The notes beneath the pieces are model-generated. The model ran no database searches. It worked only from the letters and a program-made list of their open reading frames with translations, and was not told where the DNA came from. DNA of 64,000 nucleotides from Gemmatimonadota bacterium (GTDB lineage: Bacteria > Gemmatimonadota > Gemmatimonadetes > Gemmatimonadales > Gemmatimonadaceae), in the NCBI GenBank assembly GCA_028287235.1, contig JAQBQB010000028.1:1-64000 (forward strand), read 5' to 3'. A program made the translations under genes and the position numbers. This document shows, one piece after another, positions 27,732 through 37,400 of this stretch; the first letter of the stretch is position 1, and each line of letters opens with the position of its first letter.

Positions 27732-28987
27732 TGTCACAGTTTGGCGTGCGGGTTTTCAGCTTGCTCGAGGGAGTCGGCATCGCACTCGAGTCGCTTCGCT
27801 CGAACCGCGTTCGCGCGGGCCTCACCATTCTCGGCGTGGCTGTCGGCGTGTTCGTGGTCGTGATCATCTCGGCGGCGATCCACGGGATCAACCAGAGCGT
27901 GGCGAAGGACCTCGAGTCGGCCGGACCCACGACGTTCTTCGTGAGCCGGTATCCGATCACGTTCGAGGCCTGCGACGGCACCGACGAAACGTGCAAGTGG
28001 CTGCGCAACCCGCATCTCACCTATCTCGACAACAAGGCGTTGAACACGCTGTCGTCGGTGCGGGCGGCGGGCGCGCGGCTCGACATGAACAAGGAAGTCC
28101 GTTACAAGGATCGCGTGTTGTCGGGCACTCAGGTGATCGGCTTCACGTCGAACTGGACGATCATCGACGGCGGCGGCGACCTGTATCCGGGACGCAGCTT
28201 CACCGATGCCGAAGCAACGAATGCCGCGCACGTCGTGGTGATCAACGACGAGATGGCGACGAAGCTGTTCGGCGAGTCGGATCCGATGGACAAGCAGATC
28301 ACGATCGCCGGCGTGCCCTTCCAGGTGATCGGCATCTACCACTACCAGGGCAGCTTTCTCTCGGGCGGCAACAAGCCGCGGGCGATCGTGCCCTTCGAGT
28401 CGGCCTTCCGTTCGTTGCACGCGTCGTTCAACGACGTCGGCATCGCCGTGGTCCCGCGCGAGACCGTGACGCGCGATCAGGCGGCGGACGAGGTGATCGC
28501 GATGATGCGCGCGCGCCACGCGCTGCGGCCGGGGTCGGACAACGACTTCGCGATCATCACCCAGGACAAGCTGTTCGAGACGTACAACAAGATCTTCGGA
28601 ATGTTCTTCCTCGTCATGATCGTGCTGTCGGCCATCGGCCTGCTCGTCGGCGGTGTCGGCGTGGTGGCGATCATGATGATTTCGGTAACCGAGCGGACGC
28701 GCGAGATCGGCGTGCGCAAGGCGCTGGGCGCCACGCGGGGAACGATCCTCTGGCAATTCCTCGTCGAGGCGGTAACGCTGACGGCGATCGGTGCGATTCT
28801 CGGACTGATCGGCGGCGCGATCGTGACGACGATCATCGCCAACGCGACACCGATCAAGGCGTCGATCCCACCGTTGGCGATCGTCGCGGCGTTGGTGGCG
28901 AGCGCGGTGACCGGTGTGGTGTTTGGAATGCTGCCGGCGATGAAGGCATCCAGGCTCGATCCGGTCGAAGCACTCAGATACGAATGA
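27731..28987 (+). CDS. MacB/FtsX-type permease, pair 1 subunit B
   Basis: A 418-residue permease with the same four-helix plan. The N-terminal segment is ALESLRSNRVRAGLTILGVAVG. The periplasmic domain carries two cysteines in CDGTDETC that could form a disulfide and have counterparts in the 30426 gene (CDPSDPSSC). The coupling region is VTERTREIGVRKALGATRG, and the end is SRLDPVEALRYE. Translation is coupled to subunit A, so A and B probably form a heterodimer. A telomere-like repeat starts 2 bp after its stop. Confidence 0.9.
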   Translation: MSQFGVRVFSLLEGVGIALESLRSNRVRAGLTILGVAVGVFVVVIISAAIHGINQSVAKDLESAGPTTFFVSRYPITFEACDGTDETCKWLRNPHLTYLDNKALNTLSSVRAAGARLDMNKEVRYKDRVLSGTQVIGFTSNWTIIDGGGDLYPGRSFTDAEATNAAHVVVINDEMATKLFGESDPMDKQITIAGVPFQVIGIYHYQGSFLSGGNKPRAIVPFESAFRSLHASFNDVGIAVVPRETVTRDQAADEVIAMMRARHALRPGSDNDFAIITQDKLFETYNKIFGMFFLVMIVLSAIGLLVGGVGVVAIMMISVTERTREIGVRKALGATRGTILWQFLVEAVTLTAIGAILGLIGGAIVTTIIANATPIKASIPPLAIVAALVASAVTGVVFGMLPAMKASRLDPVEALRYE

Positions 28988-28989
28988 GA

Positions 28990-29151
28990 CAGGGGTTAGC
29001 GTTTCGGGTATAGGGGTTAGGGAAGGTACGTCGCGCCTGCGGCGCGACTTGATGTGTGGACCTTGCGGCATCCCCATACCAAGCGGCGCGCCCACGGCGC
29101 GCCGCACACCTTCCCTAAACCCTAAACCCTAAACCCTAGACCCTAGACCCT
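28990..29151. repeat. Telomere-like inverted-repeat element, copy B
   Basis: The left arm starts CAGGGGTTAG and TAGGGGTTAGGGAAGGT. The core has hairpins GTCGCGCCTGCGGCGCGAC and GCGGCGCGCCCACGGCGCGC. The right arm starts ACACCTTCCC and runs into three CCCTAAA and two CCCTAGA units. It lies between the two permease pairs, ending 34 bp before the 29185 start. Confidence 0.85.
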
Positions 29152-29184
29152 GATCTTGGGCACTTTTCCTCGCACCGAAATCCT

Positions 29185-30429
29185 ATGCCGTTGTTTGAAG
29201 CCGTCCGACTCGCCCTGATCCAGATTCGCGTGCAAAAGCTGAAGAGCTTTTTCACGCTGCTCGGTGTCATGATCGGCGTGATGTTTCTCATCGCCGTCGT
29301 GTCGATCGTCGAAGGAATGGGGCGGTACATGGAGGACGACTTCGCCGGGCGGTTGCTCGGGGCGAATACGTTCACGCTGCGGCGCTACCCCTGGTTCGGG
29401 AACAACACGACGCGCGAGCAGTGGATCGAGTGGCAGCGCCGGCCGCGCGTCTACGCCGCGGACGTCACGTTCATTCGTTCCGTGCTGCCGGCGGGAACGC
29501 GGTGGGCGGTCGAGAGCCAACGGAACGACATTCTCGCCACCTCGCCGTTCGCGCGGCCGCGCGCCGTGGAAGCGCACGCGGTGGACGGTGACTATTTCAT
29601 CATCAAGAAATACGATCTCGCCTCGGGGCGCACGATCGCGCCGCAGGAGTACGAGCGCGGAAGCCCGGTGGTCGTGATCGGCGACGAGGTCGCCAAGTTC
29701 TTTTTTCCGAACCTCAACCCCATCGGGCGCGAGCTGCGCATCGGGGGAATTCCCTACCAAGTCATCGGGCTGATCGAGCATCAGGGCAGTCTGTTCGGCC
29801 AGTCGCTCGACAAGCTGGCCATCGCGCCGTTCAACTCGCCGCTGCACCGCCTCACCAATCCGCGCGGCGACATCGGCGGCCTCATGGTGCAGGCGTCGAG
29901 CTCGGCGATGATGAACGACGTGATCGAAATGGTGCGCGAATCGCTCCGCGAGCATCGCCATCTGCGCCCCTCGGTCGAGGACAACTTCGTCATGGAGACC
30001 TCGGCCTCGGCGCTGGCGTTCTTCGAGCGGGTCAAAGGGATAATGACGATCATCGGCACCGCGCTGCCCGGCATCAGCCTGATCGTGGGCGGCATGGTGA
30101 TCATGAACATCATGCTCGTGTCGGTGGCCGAGCGGACGCACGAGATCGGTATTCGCAAGTCGCTCGGCGCGCGGCGAAAGGACATCCTGCGCCAATTCCT
30201 CGCCGAAGCGGCGACGCTGAGCACCGTGGGCGCGATGATCGGGGTCGCGCTCGGCCTGCTCGCCGCGAAGCTGATCTCGCTCAATACGCCGCTGCCCGCC
30301 GCCGTTGCGCCCTGGTCGATCATCGTCGCGACGCTGCTCGGCACGGTGGTCGGCATCGTCTCCGGCGTGTACCCGGCGCGCCGTGCGTCGATGCTCGATC
30401 CCATCGAAGCCCTGAGACACGAAACATGA
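29185..30429 (+). CDS. MacB/FtsX-type permease, pair 2 subunit A
   Basis: A 414-residue paralogue of the 26487 permease, equal in length. It has the N-terminal helix FFTLLGVMIGVMFLIAVVSIV, a periplasmic domain, three C-terminal helices and coupling motif VAERTHEIGIRKSLGARRKD. It has no ATPase gene of its own, so it presumably uses the ATPase encoded at 25576. It overlaps its partner at 30426 by 4 bases. The telomere-like repeat B lies just upstream and may separate the two permease pairs transcriptionally. Confidence 0.9.
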   Translation: MPLFEAVRLALIQIRVQKLKSFFTLLGVMIGVMFLIAVVSIVEGMGRYMEDDFAGRLLGANTFTLRRYPWFGNNTTREQWIEWQRRPRVYAADVTFIRSVLPAGTRWAVESQRNDILATSPFARPRAVEAHAVDGDYFIIKKYDLASGRTIAPQEYERGSPVVVIGDEVAKFFFPNLNPIGRELRIGGIPYQVIGLIEHQGSLFGQSLDKLAIAPFNSPLHRLTNPRGDIGGLMVQASSSAMMNDVIEMVRESLREHRHLRPSVEDNFVMETSASALAFFERVKGIMTIIGTALPGISLIVGGMVIMNIMLVSVAERTHEIGIRKSLGARRKDILRQFLAEAATLSTVGAMIGVALGLLAAKLISLNTPLPAAVAPWSIIVATLLGTVVGIVSGVYPARRASMLDPIEALRHET

Positions 30430-31700
30430 GAGTCGTCTCGAAGTTTACGCACGCCATGGAAGGCGTGAGCATCGCGCTCGAGTCCATTCGCTCGAACAAG
30501 GCCCGCGCGGGGCTCACGATCGTCGGCGTCGCGGTGGGCGTGTTCGTGGTCGTCGCGCTGTCGTCGGTGGTGCGCGGTGTGAACGAGTCGTTCGCCCGCG
30601 ACGTGGCCGCGGCCGGTCCGACGTCGTTCTTCGTCTATCGCCGTCCGATCGGCGGCTTTCAGAATTGCGATCCGTCGGACCCGAGCTCGTGCCCGGAGCG
30701 CCGGAATCCGGCGATCACGAACGAAGAAGCGCTGGGCATCGGGAACCTCTCGTCCATCTACGCGGTGACGCAACACGTCGCCGGCCAGGGAACGTTCAAA
30801 TACCGCGACCGTTCGCTCAGCGCGGGGATCGAATACTACTCCGCGAATTGGACCGACGTCGACGGCGGCGACATCTATCCCGGTCGCAGCTTCACCTACG
30901 CCGAGTACACGAGTGCGGCGCGCGTCGTGGTGATCAACGACAAGCTGGCCGAGTCGTTGTTCGGGCAGTCGGATCCCATCGACAAGGTCGTGACGATCGA
31001 CGGGGAGCCGTTCACGGTGATCGGCCTCTATCACTACACGTCGAGCCCCATGGGCACGCCGACGTCGGCCGGCGGCGGCGACTCGCCGAAAGCCATCGCG
31101 CCGCTCGAGACGGGCCGTCGGCACATGCAGCTCTGGGTGCGCGGTGAGAACCTGATCGTGAAACCCCGCGACGGCGTCACGGCGGACAACGCCATCGACG
31201 ATGTCACCGCGTTCCTGCGCGGGCACCGCGGGCTCCGGCCCGGCGACCGGATGAACTTCGCCGTCGTGACGCAGGACAAGTTGATGGAGACGTACGATCA
31301 GTTGTTCGGCACCTTCTTCGTCGTCGGCATCGCGCTGTCGTCGGTGGGCCTGCTCGTTGGCGGCATCGGCGTGATCGCGATCATGATGATCTCCGTCACC
31401 GAGCGCACCAAAGAGATCGGCGTCCGCAAGGCGCTCGGCGCCACGCGCGGCAACATCCTGTGGCAGTTCCTCGTCGAAGCCGTGACGCTCACGGGGCTCG
31501 GCGCGGCGCTCGGCCTGGTGCTGGGCATCGGAACGTCGATCGCGGTGCGCACCGCATGGCCGTCGATTCCCGCGTCGACACCGATCTCCTCGGTAATCTC
31601 GGCGCTTGCGGCGAGTGCGTTCACGGGCGTGCTGTTCGGCATGCTGCCCGCGGTGCGCGCGTCGCGACTCGATCCCGTGGCGGCACTGCGGCACGAGTAG
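30426..31700 (+). CDS. MacB/FtsX-type permease, pair 2 subunit B
   Basis: A 424-residue paralogue of the 27731 permease. It has ALESIRSNKARAGLTIVGVAVG at the N-terminus, two periplasmic cysteines in CDPSDPSSC, coupling motif VTERTKEIGVRKALGATRG, and the end SRLDPVAALRHE. Translation is coupled to the 29185 gene by an ATGA overlap. It closes the exporter operon; a REP-like inverted repeat follows 7 bp later. Confidence 0.9.
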   Translation: MRVVSKFTHAMEGVSIALESIRSNKARAGLTIVGVAVGVFVVVALSSVVRGVNESFARDVAAAGPTSFFVYRRPIGGFQNCDPSDPSSCPERRNPAITNEEALGIGNLSSIYAVTQHVAGQGTFKYRDRSLSAGIEYYSANWTDVDGGDIYPGRSFTYAEYTSAARVVVINDKLAESLFGQSDPIDKVVTIDGEPFTVIGLYHYTSSPMGTPTSAGGGDSPKAIAPLETGRRHMQLWVRGENLIVKPRDGVTADNAIDDVTAFLRGHRGLRPGDRMNFAVVTQDKLMETYDQLFGTFFVVGIALSSVGLLVGGIGVIAIMMISVTERTKEIGVRKALGATRGNILWQFLVEAVTLTGLGAALGLVLGIGTSIAVRTAWPSIPASTPISSVISALAASAFTGVLFGMLPAVRASRLDPVAALRHE

Positions 31701-31707
31701 CGCTCGC

Positions 31708-31774
31708 GTCATCCCGAACCGGTCGCGCGGCTCCGTGCTCTTCCGTGCCACCCCCATCACGGCTTCGGTATGAC
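31708..31774. repeat. REP-like inverted repeat downstream of the exporter operon
   Basis: GTCATCCCGAACCG (31708-31721) faces CGGCTTCGGTATGAC (31760-31774), an imperfect inverted repeat. It may act as a hairpin terminator, but no T-run follows. Confidence 0.5.
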
Positions 31775-31784
31775 AGGGCGCTAG

Positions 31785-31790
31785 TATATT
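31785..31790 (+). promoter_or_regulatory. Candidate -10 box of a leaderless promoter
   Basis: TATATT ends 6 nt before the bshB1 ATG at 31797. The same TATATTCCG string precedes the cysteine desulfurase gene at the same distance. Confidence 0.5.
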
Positions 31791-31796
31791 CCGCCC

Positions 31797-32534
31797 ATGT
31801 CTCCGACCGACGCGACCGATTCGATCGACCTGCTCGCCATCGCCGCGCACCGCGACGACGTCGAGCTCACCTGCGGCGGCACGCTGGCCAAGGCGGCGCG
31901 GGCCGGATATCGGACGGCCATTCTCGATCTCACGCAAGGTGAGATGGGAACACGAGGCTCGGCCGAGCTGCGCGCCAAGGAGGCCGAGCACGCGGCCAGG
32001 GTGCTCGGCGTCTCCGTTCGCGACACTCTCGGGCTGCCCGATGCCGGCATCGTCAACGAGCCGGCAACGCGCGAGAAGCTGGCGCGCGTGATTCGACGGC
32101 TGCGTCCCAAGATCGTCATCGCGCCGGCGCTCGAGGGGCGGCACCCGGACCATCGCGTGGCCGCACAGCTCGTGCGCGACGCCTGCTTCGTCGCCGGCCT
32201 CGCCAAGATCGCGCCGGAGCTGCCGAAGCATCGCCCGCTCAAGATCCTCCACTGCCTCGCCTACAGACAAGATTTTGTCAGGCCAACGTTCGTCGTCGAC
32301 GTCTCGGATACGTTCGAGGTGAAGCTGGAGGCAATTCGCTGCTTCGAGTCGCAGTTCGCCGGCCTCACGCAGGCGGGCGAGGTCTACCCGAACGGCGAGC
32401 CGCTGGAAGATGTCGTTCGGCACTACAGCGCGTATTATGGAACGCTCATTCGCCGGCCGCATGGCGAGCCGTTCTACACGACGGAAGTCATGGCGGTAGA
32501 TGACGTGCTCGCACTCGAGGTATCGACCTTTTGA
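31797..32534 (+). CDS. bshB1: N-acetyl-glucosaminyl-malate deacetylase, bacillithiol biosynthesis
   Basis: A 245-residue LmbE/PIG-L-family zinc deacetylase. The metal site is AHRDDVELTCGGT near residue 18 (the family usually has HPDD; here Pro is Arg) and GRHPDHRVA near residue 120. The C-terminal region (FESQFAGL, YYGTLIRRPHGEPFYTTEVM) is typical of BshB1, which deacetylates GlcNAc-malate in the second step of bacillithiol synthesis. bshA and bshC are not in the window. It overlaps the tryptophan dioxygenase gene by 4 bases. Confidence 0.85.
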   Translation: MSPTDATDSIDLLAIAAHRDDVELTCGGTLAKAARAGYRTAILDLTQGEMGTRGSAELRAKEAEHAARVLGVSVRDTLGLPDAGIVNEPATREKLARVIRRLRPKIVIAPALEGRHPDHRVAAQLVRDACFVAGLAKIAPELPKHRPLKILHCLAYRQDFVRPTFVVDVSDTFEVKLEAIRCFESQFAGLTQAGEVYPNGEPLEDVVRHYSAYYGTLIRRPHGEPFYTTEVMAVDDVLALEVSTF

Positions 32535-33286
32535 ACGACCAAATCACGTACCCTTCGTACCTCCGCCTCGACGAGCTGCTGCGCCTCCAGCAGCCGCAGT
32601 CCCAGCCGGAGCAGTCGGACGAGCTGTTGTTCATCGTCGTGCACCAAGCGAGCGAGCTGTGGTTCAAGGCGATCCTGCACGACATGGATGGGCTCATCGT
32701 CGCGCTCGAGCAACACGATGCCGGCCAGGTGCTCTGGCGCCTTCAGCGCGTGAACTCTCTCATGCGCATCGTGTCGGCGCAGCTCTCGGCGCTCGATACG
32801 CTCCCGCCGCAGCACTTCGCGCAGTTCCGCACGTTCCTCGGCACCTCGAGCGGCTCGCAGAGCGAGCAGTTCCGCGCCATCGAGGCCGCGTCGGGCCTGC
32901 GCGACGAGCACTTCGTGCGCACCATCGAGGAGCACGGCGAGGTCCCGGGGATCGTCGCCCGCGCTCTCGCCCGCCCTCCCCTTCAGGACCTCTTCCTCGC
33001 GATGCTCGACGCCGCCGGGGTGAAGCTGGAAGACCTCTATCTCGGCCCAGGTCCGAGCGTGCTCTTTTTTCTGGCCGAGGCGCTGCTCGAGTACGAGCAG
33101 CAGTTCGCGCAGTGGCGATTCAAGCACGTGCAGCTGGTCGAGCGGATCATCGGACCGCAGACCGGCGGCACTGGAGGCACTTTGGGGTCGCGATATCTGC
33201 TGAAAACGATTGACCAGCGGTTCTTCCCGCGGCTGTGGGAGGTGCGGGGGGAGTTCTTCGGGGCTGGCGCGCCGCGCTCGGTGTAA
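32531..33286 (+). CDS. kynA: Tryptophan 2,3-dioxygenase
   Basis: A 251-residue heme dioxygenase that opens the indole ring of tryptophan to N-formylkynurenine. Diagnostic motifs are YLRLDELLRLQ, LLFIVVHQASELWFK (substrate-binding His), SSGSQSEQFR and the heme-ligand region FKHVQLVERIIG followed by TGGTGGTLGSRYLL. The start is TTG at 32531, overlapping the bshB1 stop (TTGA), with no ATG near the conserved N-terminus, so expression is probably coupled to bshB1. Other kynurenine-pathway genes are not nearby. Confidence 0.92.
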   Translation: MNDQITYPSYLRLDELLRLQQPQSQPEQSDELLFIVVHQASELWFKAILHDMDGLIVALEQHDAGQVLWRLQRVNSLMRIVSAQLSALDTLPPQHFAQFRTFLGTSSGSQSEQFRAIEAASGLRDEHFVRTIEEHGEVPGIVARALARPPLQDLFLAMLDAAGVKLEDLYLGPGPSVLFFLAEALLEYEQQFAQWRFKHVQLVERIIGPQTGGTGGTLGSRYLLKTIDQRFFPRLWEVRGEFFGAGAPRSV

Positions 33287-33361
33287 AAGCGAGCGCTCAA
33301 ACAGGCAGCGCGGCGGTCGCAGCGGCCGGTCCAACACCCGGCGAAATGCCCCTCCCCGTCA

Positions 33362-33367
33362 TATATT
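33362..33367 (+). promoter_or_regulatory. Candidate -10 box of a leaderless promoter
   Basis: TATATT ends 6 nt before the ATG at 33374, within ATATATTCCGTAC; no ribosome-binding site. Confidence 0.5.
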
Positions 33368-33373
33368 CCGTAC

Positions 33374-34552
33374 ATGCCCGACCCCATCTACCTCGACCAC
33401 GCCGCGACCACGCCCGTGCGCCCAGAGGTGCTCGAGGCGATGATGCCGTTCTACGGGCCGCGCTTCGGAAACCCCTCCAGCGTCCACCGCTGGGGCCGCG
33501 AGGCCCGCACGGCACTCGACGAGGCGCGCGAGCGCCTGGGCCGATGTCTCGGCGCAACGCCCGACGAGATCTGCTTCACCTCCGGCGGTACCGAGGCGGA
33601 CAACATCGCGATCCTCGGCGCCTGGCGGGCCCGGCGCGACGAGGGGCGAACGGCAGTCGTGACCACGCCGATCGAGCACAAGGCGGTGCTGGCGTCCGTT
33701 CACGAGGCCGCACGCGAGGGCGCCGAAGAGCGCCTCTGCGCCATGACCAACGCGGGCGTCGTCGATCTCGAGTCGTATCAGTCGCTCGTGCGAAGCGACA
33801 CGGCCATCGCCACGGTGATGTGGATCAACAACGAAATCGGCACCATTCAGCCGATCGCCGAGCTGGTGCAGATCGCCAAGAGCGTCGGCGCGCTGTTCCA
33901 CACGGATGCGGTGCAGGCGTTCGGCAAGGTCGACGTCGACGCCCGAACGATCCCGTTCGACGTGCTCTCCATTTCCGGTCACAAGATCGGCGCCCCCAAA
34001 GGCATCGGCGCGGTGTACATCCGCCGCGGCACCGTGGTCGCGCCGCTCTTCTTCGGCGGCGAGCAGGATCGCGGGCGCCGTCCCGGTACGGAGAACGTCG
34101 CAGCGGCGGTTGGTCTGGCGCGCGCGGCGGAGCTCGCGGTGGCTGAGCGAGAGCAGCATTGGGATCGACTCGAGCAGCTGCGCGACCGGCTCGAGCAGTC
34201 GATTCTCGCGAAGGTGCCCGACGCGGTGATTCATGGACGCGACGCGCGCGAGCGCGCACCGCACATCGTGAACGTTTCCGTGCCGGGAACCGACAGTGAG
34301 TCGATGCTCATGGCGCTCGACCTGCGCGGCATCGGATGCTCCGCGGGCTCGGCCTGTCAGAGCGGAAGCATCACCCCGTCGCACGTGTTGAGCGCGATCG
34401 GCGTCTCGCCCGAGCTGGCGTCGTCGGCGATTCGTATGAGCATCGGAAGTCTCACGACCGACGCGTGCATCGACCGCGTCGCCGACGTCTTCCCCGCTCT
34501 CGTCAACAAGGCGCGCGGCATGGGCGCGGCCGTTCCGGCGCACGCGAGCTGA
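33374..34552 (+). CDS. Cysteine desulfurase (IscS/NifS family)
   Basis: A 392-residue PLP enzyme that takes sulfur from cysteine as a persulfide. It has IYLDHAATTPVRPEV at the N-terminus, TSGGTEADN, EHKAV, the PLP lysine in SISGHKIGAPKG, RPGTENVA, and the persulfide Cys in GSACQSGSITPSHVL. The loop length suits the group I (IscS/NifS) type. It ends 2 bp before the mnmA start, so the pair probably supplies sulfur for tRNA 2-thiouridine. Fe-S scaffold genes are absent here. Confidence 0.9.
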   Translation: MPDPIYLDHAATTPVRPEVLEAMMPFYGPRFGNPSSVHRWGREARTALDEARERLGRCLGATPDEICFTSGGTEADNIAILGAWRARRDEGRTAVVTTPIEHKAVLASVHEAAREGAEERLCAMTNAGVVDLESYQSLVRSDTAIATVMWINNEIGTIQPIAELVQIAKSVGALFHTDAVQAFGKVDVDARTIPFDVLSISGHKIGAPKGIGAVYIRRGTVVAPLFFGGEQDRGRRPGTENVAAAVGLARAAELAVAEREQHWDRLEQLRDRLEQSILAKVPDAVIHGRDARERAPHIVNVSVPGTDSESMLMALDLRGIGCSAGSACQSGSITPSHVLSAIGVSPELASSAIRMSIGSLTTDACIDRVADVFPALVNKARGMGAAVPAHAS

Positions 34553-34554
34553 CG

Positions 34555-35649
34555 GTGACGCAGCGGGTGTTGGTCGCCATGTCGGGCGGCGTGGATTCCT
34601 CGGTGGCCGCGGCGATGCTCGTCGAGCAGGGCTACGACGTCGTCGGCGCCACGATGAAGCTCTTCTGCCACGGCGACGATCTCCCCGATCGTCCGTGTTG
34701 CTCGCTCGACTCGGTGAACGACGCGCGGCGTGTGTGCCAGACGCTCGGCGTGCCGCACTACGTGCTCAACCTCGAGAGCGCGTTCGGCCACGACGTCGTC
34801 GACAATTTCGTGAACGAGTACGCGAACGGCCGCACGCCGATTCCCTGCGTGCAGTGCAACACCTTCACGAAATTTCGCGACCTGCTCGTGAAGGCCGACG
34901 CGATCGACGCCACGTGGATCGCCACCGGCCACTACGCGCGCGTCGTGAACGGCGAGCTCAATCGCGGACTCGATCACAACAAGGATCAGTCGTACTTCCT
35001 CTGGGGCATCAACCGCCGCGTGTTGAGCCGCATGCTGCTACCGGTGGGATCGCAGACCAAGGCGGAGACGCGCGCCGTGGCGCACCGGCTCGGCCTCGAG
35101 GTGATCGCCGAGAAGCAGGAGAGCCAGGACATCTGCTTCGTGCCCGACGGCGACCACACGAAGATCATTCGCCAGCGGCTCGGCGCCGACGCGCCGTCGT
35201 TGTCGCAGGGTCCGTTCGTGTTGTCCGACGGCACGCCGGCGGGAACGCACGAAGGGTTCGCGCGCTACACCATCGGCCAGCGCCGCGGACTGCCCGGCGG
35301 ATTCCGCGTGCCGATGTTCGTCGTCGACATTCGGCCGAAGGATCGCGCCGTAGTGATCGGGCCGCGGGAAGAGCTCCTCGGGCGCGGTATCGTCGCACGC
35401 TCGATGAATTGGCTCGTCGACGCACCGACAGTGGGCGCGCACGTCGGCATTCAGGTGCGCCACCGCGCGAGCCCCGCGCGCGCCGAGATCGTGCGCCTCG
35501 ACGGCGACGAGATCGAGCTCGCGCTCGACGAGCCGGTGTCGGCGATCACGCCCGGCCAGTCGCTCGTCATGTACGACGGCGAGCGCGTGCTCGGCGGCGG
35601 GTTGATCGAGCGCGGACGGCGAGTGGGGCTGCCCGTGTTGGCGGCCTAG
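34555..35649 (+). CDS. mnmA: tRNA-specific 2-thiouridylase
   Basis: A 364-residue MnmA that thiolates U34 of tRNAs. The PP-loop [10 protein letters not shown] lies at about 9-18, the catalytic cysteine in IPCVQCN, and the partner cysteine in [11 protein letters not shown]. Other markers are DQSYFLWGI and [11 protein letters not shown]. The GTG at 34555, 2 bp after the desulfurase stop, is the likely start. The C-terminal beta-barrel extends to about 360. It converges with dnaJ, the two stop codons sharing one CTAG palindrome. Confidence 0.93.
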   Translation: MTQRVLVAMSGGVDSSVAAAMLVEQGYDVVGATMKLFCHGDDLPDRPCCSLDSVNDARRVCQTLGVPHYVLNLESAFGHDVVDNFVNEYANGRTPIPCVQCNTFTKFRDLLVKADAIDATWIATGHYARVVNGELNRGLDHNKDQSYFLWGINRRVLSRMLLPVGSQTKAETRAVAHRLGLEVIAEKQESQDICFVPDGDHTKIIRQRLGADAPSLSQGPFVLSDGTPAGTHEGFARYTIGQRRGLPGGFRVPMFVVDIRPKDRAVVIGPREELLGRGIVARSMNWLVDAPTVGAHVGIQVRHRASPARAEIVRLDGDEIELALDEPVSAITPGQSLVMYDGERVLGGGLIERGRRVGLPVLAA

Positions 35650-36803
35650 TACTTCAGCCCACTCGCCTCGGCGAAGTCGCGCATCGCTTTTTCCTGCTCC
35701 TCGTTCAGCTTCTCCGGCACGTCGACTTCGACCTGCACGATGAGATCGCCCACGCGGTCGTCCTTCTTGATCCCCTGACCGCGCACGCGAAACCGCTTGC
35801 CGCTCGTGGTGCCCGGCGGAATCTTGATCGCGACTTTCTTTCCGTCGAGTGTGGTCACGCTGATCTTCGAGCCGAGCGTGGCCTGCGCGATGTTGATCTT
35901 CACCGGCGCGATGAGATCGAGCCCCTCGCGCTTGAAGAAGCGGTCGGCGTCGACCTGGAAGGTGATCAGGAGATCGCCCGGCGGTCCGTTTTTCGAGCCG
36001 AGACCGCCCTGGCCCTTGAGGCGGATCTTGGTGCCCGTGTCGACGCCAGGCGGAACGGTGATGATGACCTTTTTCCGAACGCGCACTTCGCCGCTGCCGT
36101 TGCACGTCGGGCAGGGCTCGCTCGGCACGGTGCCCTTGCCGAGACAGCGCGGACAGGGACGCTGTACGGCAAAGCCACCCTGGCCGAACGAGATCGTTCC
36201 GCGCCCCTGACATTCGGGGCACGTGATGATCTTCGCGCCCGGCGCGGCGCCAGAGCCATGGCAGGTCGCGCACTCCTCGTTCACTTCGAGCTCGATCGGC
36301 ACCTTGCCGCCCAGCGCCGCCACGCGGAACGGGATCTCGAGCGTGGCTTCGATGTCGTGTCCGCGCTCAGGTCCGCGGGGCCGCGCGTTCCCAGCGCGTC
36401 CGCCCTGCTGGCGCTGCGCGTCGCCGAACATCGAGCTGAAGATGTCGCCGAGGCCACCGAGTCCGCCGATGTCGAAATCCTCGAACTTGAAGTTCTGCCC
36501 GCCGGCACCTGCGCCGGCGCTGCCGGGCTGCGCACCGCCGCGACGAGGACCGCCGCTCCCGCCGCCGAAGCCGCCAAATGCACCCAGCTGGCGCATCTGA
36601 TCGTACTGCTTTCGCTTTTCGGCATCGCCGAGAACCTGATACGCCTCCGAGATCTCCTTGAACTTCTCGGCGGATTTCGGGTCGCCCTGATTTTTGTCGG
36701 GGTGGTGCTTCGCGGCGAGCTTCCGGTACTTCTTCTTCAGCTCGTCTTGCGATACCGACGCGGGAACGCCGAGGACCGCATAGTAGTCCTTCGTCTGGGC
36801 CAT
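35646..36803 (-). CDS. dnaJ: Chaperone DnaJ
   Basis: A 385-residue class I J-protein. It has a J domain at 1-70 with HPD in [10 protein letters not shown], a long Gly-rich linker (about 75-135), and four zinc motifs ([32 protein letters not shown]) at about 180-245. The substrate domains have [13 protein letters not shown] and [15 protein letters not shown]. It stimulates DnaK ATPase and hands over substrates. It follows grpE by 15 bp as an operon; dnaK is not in the window. No CIRCE operator was found upstream of grpE. Confidence 0.96.
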   Translation of the reverse strand: MAQTKDYYAVLGVPASVSQDELKKKYRKLAAKHHPDKNQGDPKSAEKFKEISEAYQVLGDAEKRKQYDQMRQLGAFGGFGGGSGGPRRGGAQPGSAGAGAGGQNFKFEDFDIGGLGGLGDIFSSMFGDAQRQQGGRAGNARPRGPERGHDIEATLEIPFRVAALGGKVPIELEVNEECATCHGSGAAPGAKIITCPECQGRGTISFGQGGFAVQRPCPRCLGKGTVPSEPCPTCNGSGEVRVRKKVIITVPPGVDTGTKIRLKGQGGLGSKNGPPGDLLITFQVDADRFFKREGLDLIAPVKINIAQATLGSKISVTTLDGKKVAIKIPPGTTSGKRFRVRGQGIKKDDRVGDLIVQVEVDVPEKLNEEQEKAMRDFAEASGLKY

Positions 36804-36818
36804 ATCGTCAGTACGTGG

Positions 36819-37400
36819 TCAGCCGTTCCACTGCTTCACGACGACACGCGCTGGGCGCAGCAGTTGGCCGTTGAACAGGTAGCCCGCCTGGTACACGCGC
36901 GAGACGACGTGATCGTCTTCGGGCGACAGCGCAGGCTCGGTAGCCACGGCCTCGTGCAGCTTGGGATCGAAGGTTTGGTTGACCGGGTCGACGATCTCGA
37001 GGCCCGCGTTCGTCAGGGCCTTGAGCATTTTCTTCTCGACCATGTCGGCGCCCTGCACGACAGTCGTGGCGTCGACCGTTGCCGGATCGACATGGGCGAA
37101 GCGAGCGAGATCGTCGAGCGGATCGAGGAGCTGCTTGATGAGATCGGCCTGCGCGCGGGCGGCCGTCTCGGTGCGCTCGCGCGCGGTACGCTTCCGGAAA
37201 TTGTCGTACTCGGCCGCGAGGCGGAGATACTTGTCCTGTTGCTCGTTCAATCGGCGAACGAGGTCGCTCGTCGCTCCGCCGCCGTCGAGCTCGGGGTCGA
37301 CCCCCTCCGCCGCCGCGTTTCCGGCGCCACGGGCGAAGGCGTCCTCGGATGCGGGGGCGCTGGGGGTCGGGTCAAACTCGCTGTCGTCGCGATGCTCCAT
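36819..37400 (-). CDS. grpE: Nucleotide exchange factor GrpE
   Basis: A 193-residue GrpE. An acidic disordered N-terminus (1-50) is followed by the long helix (RLNEQQDKYLRLAAEYDN, FRKRTARERTE) and the C-terminal beta domain (FDPKLHEAVAT, VVSRVYQAGYLFNGQLLRPA). It releases ADP from DnaK. The ATG at 37400 (MEHRDDSEF) is chosen; the frame stays open upstream only because it runs into the repeat element at 37508-37657. It is followed by dnaJ. Confidence 0.93.
   Translation of the reverse strand: MEHRDDSEFDPTPSAPASEDAFARGAGNAAAEGVDPELDGGGATSDLVRRLNEQQDKYLRLAAEYDNFRKRTARERTETAARAQADLIKQLLDPLDDLARFAHVDPATVDATTVVQGADMVEKKMLKALTNAGLEIVDPVNQTFDPKLHEAVATEPALSPEDDHVVSRVYQAGYLFNGQLLRPARVVVKQWNG

Noticed and set aside
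29781-32462. 893-codon open frame on the minus strand
   Set aside because: It lies antisense to two permease genes and bshB1, has Arg/His-rich shadow composition, and no recognisable motif.
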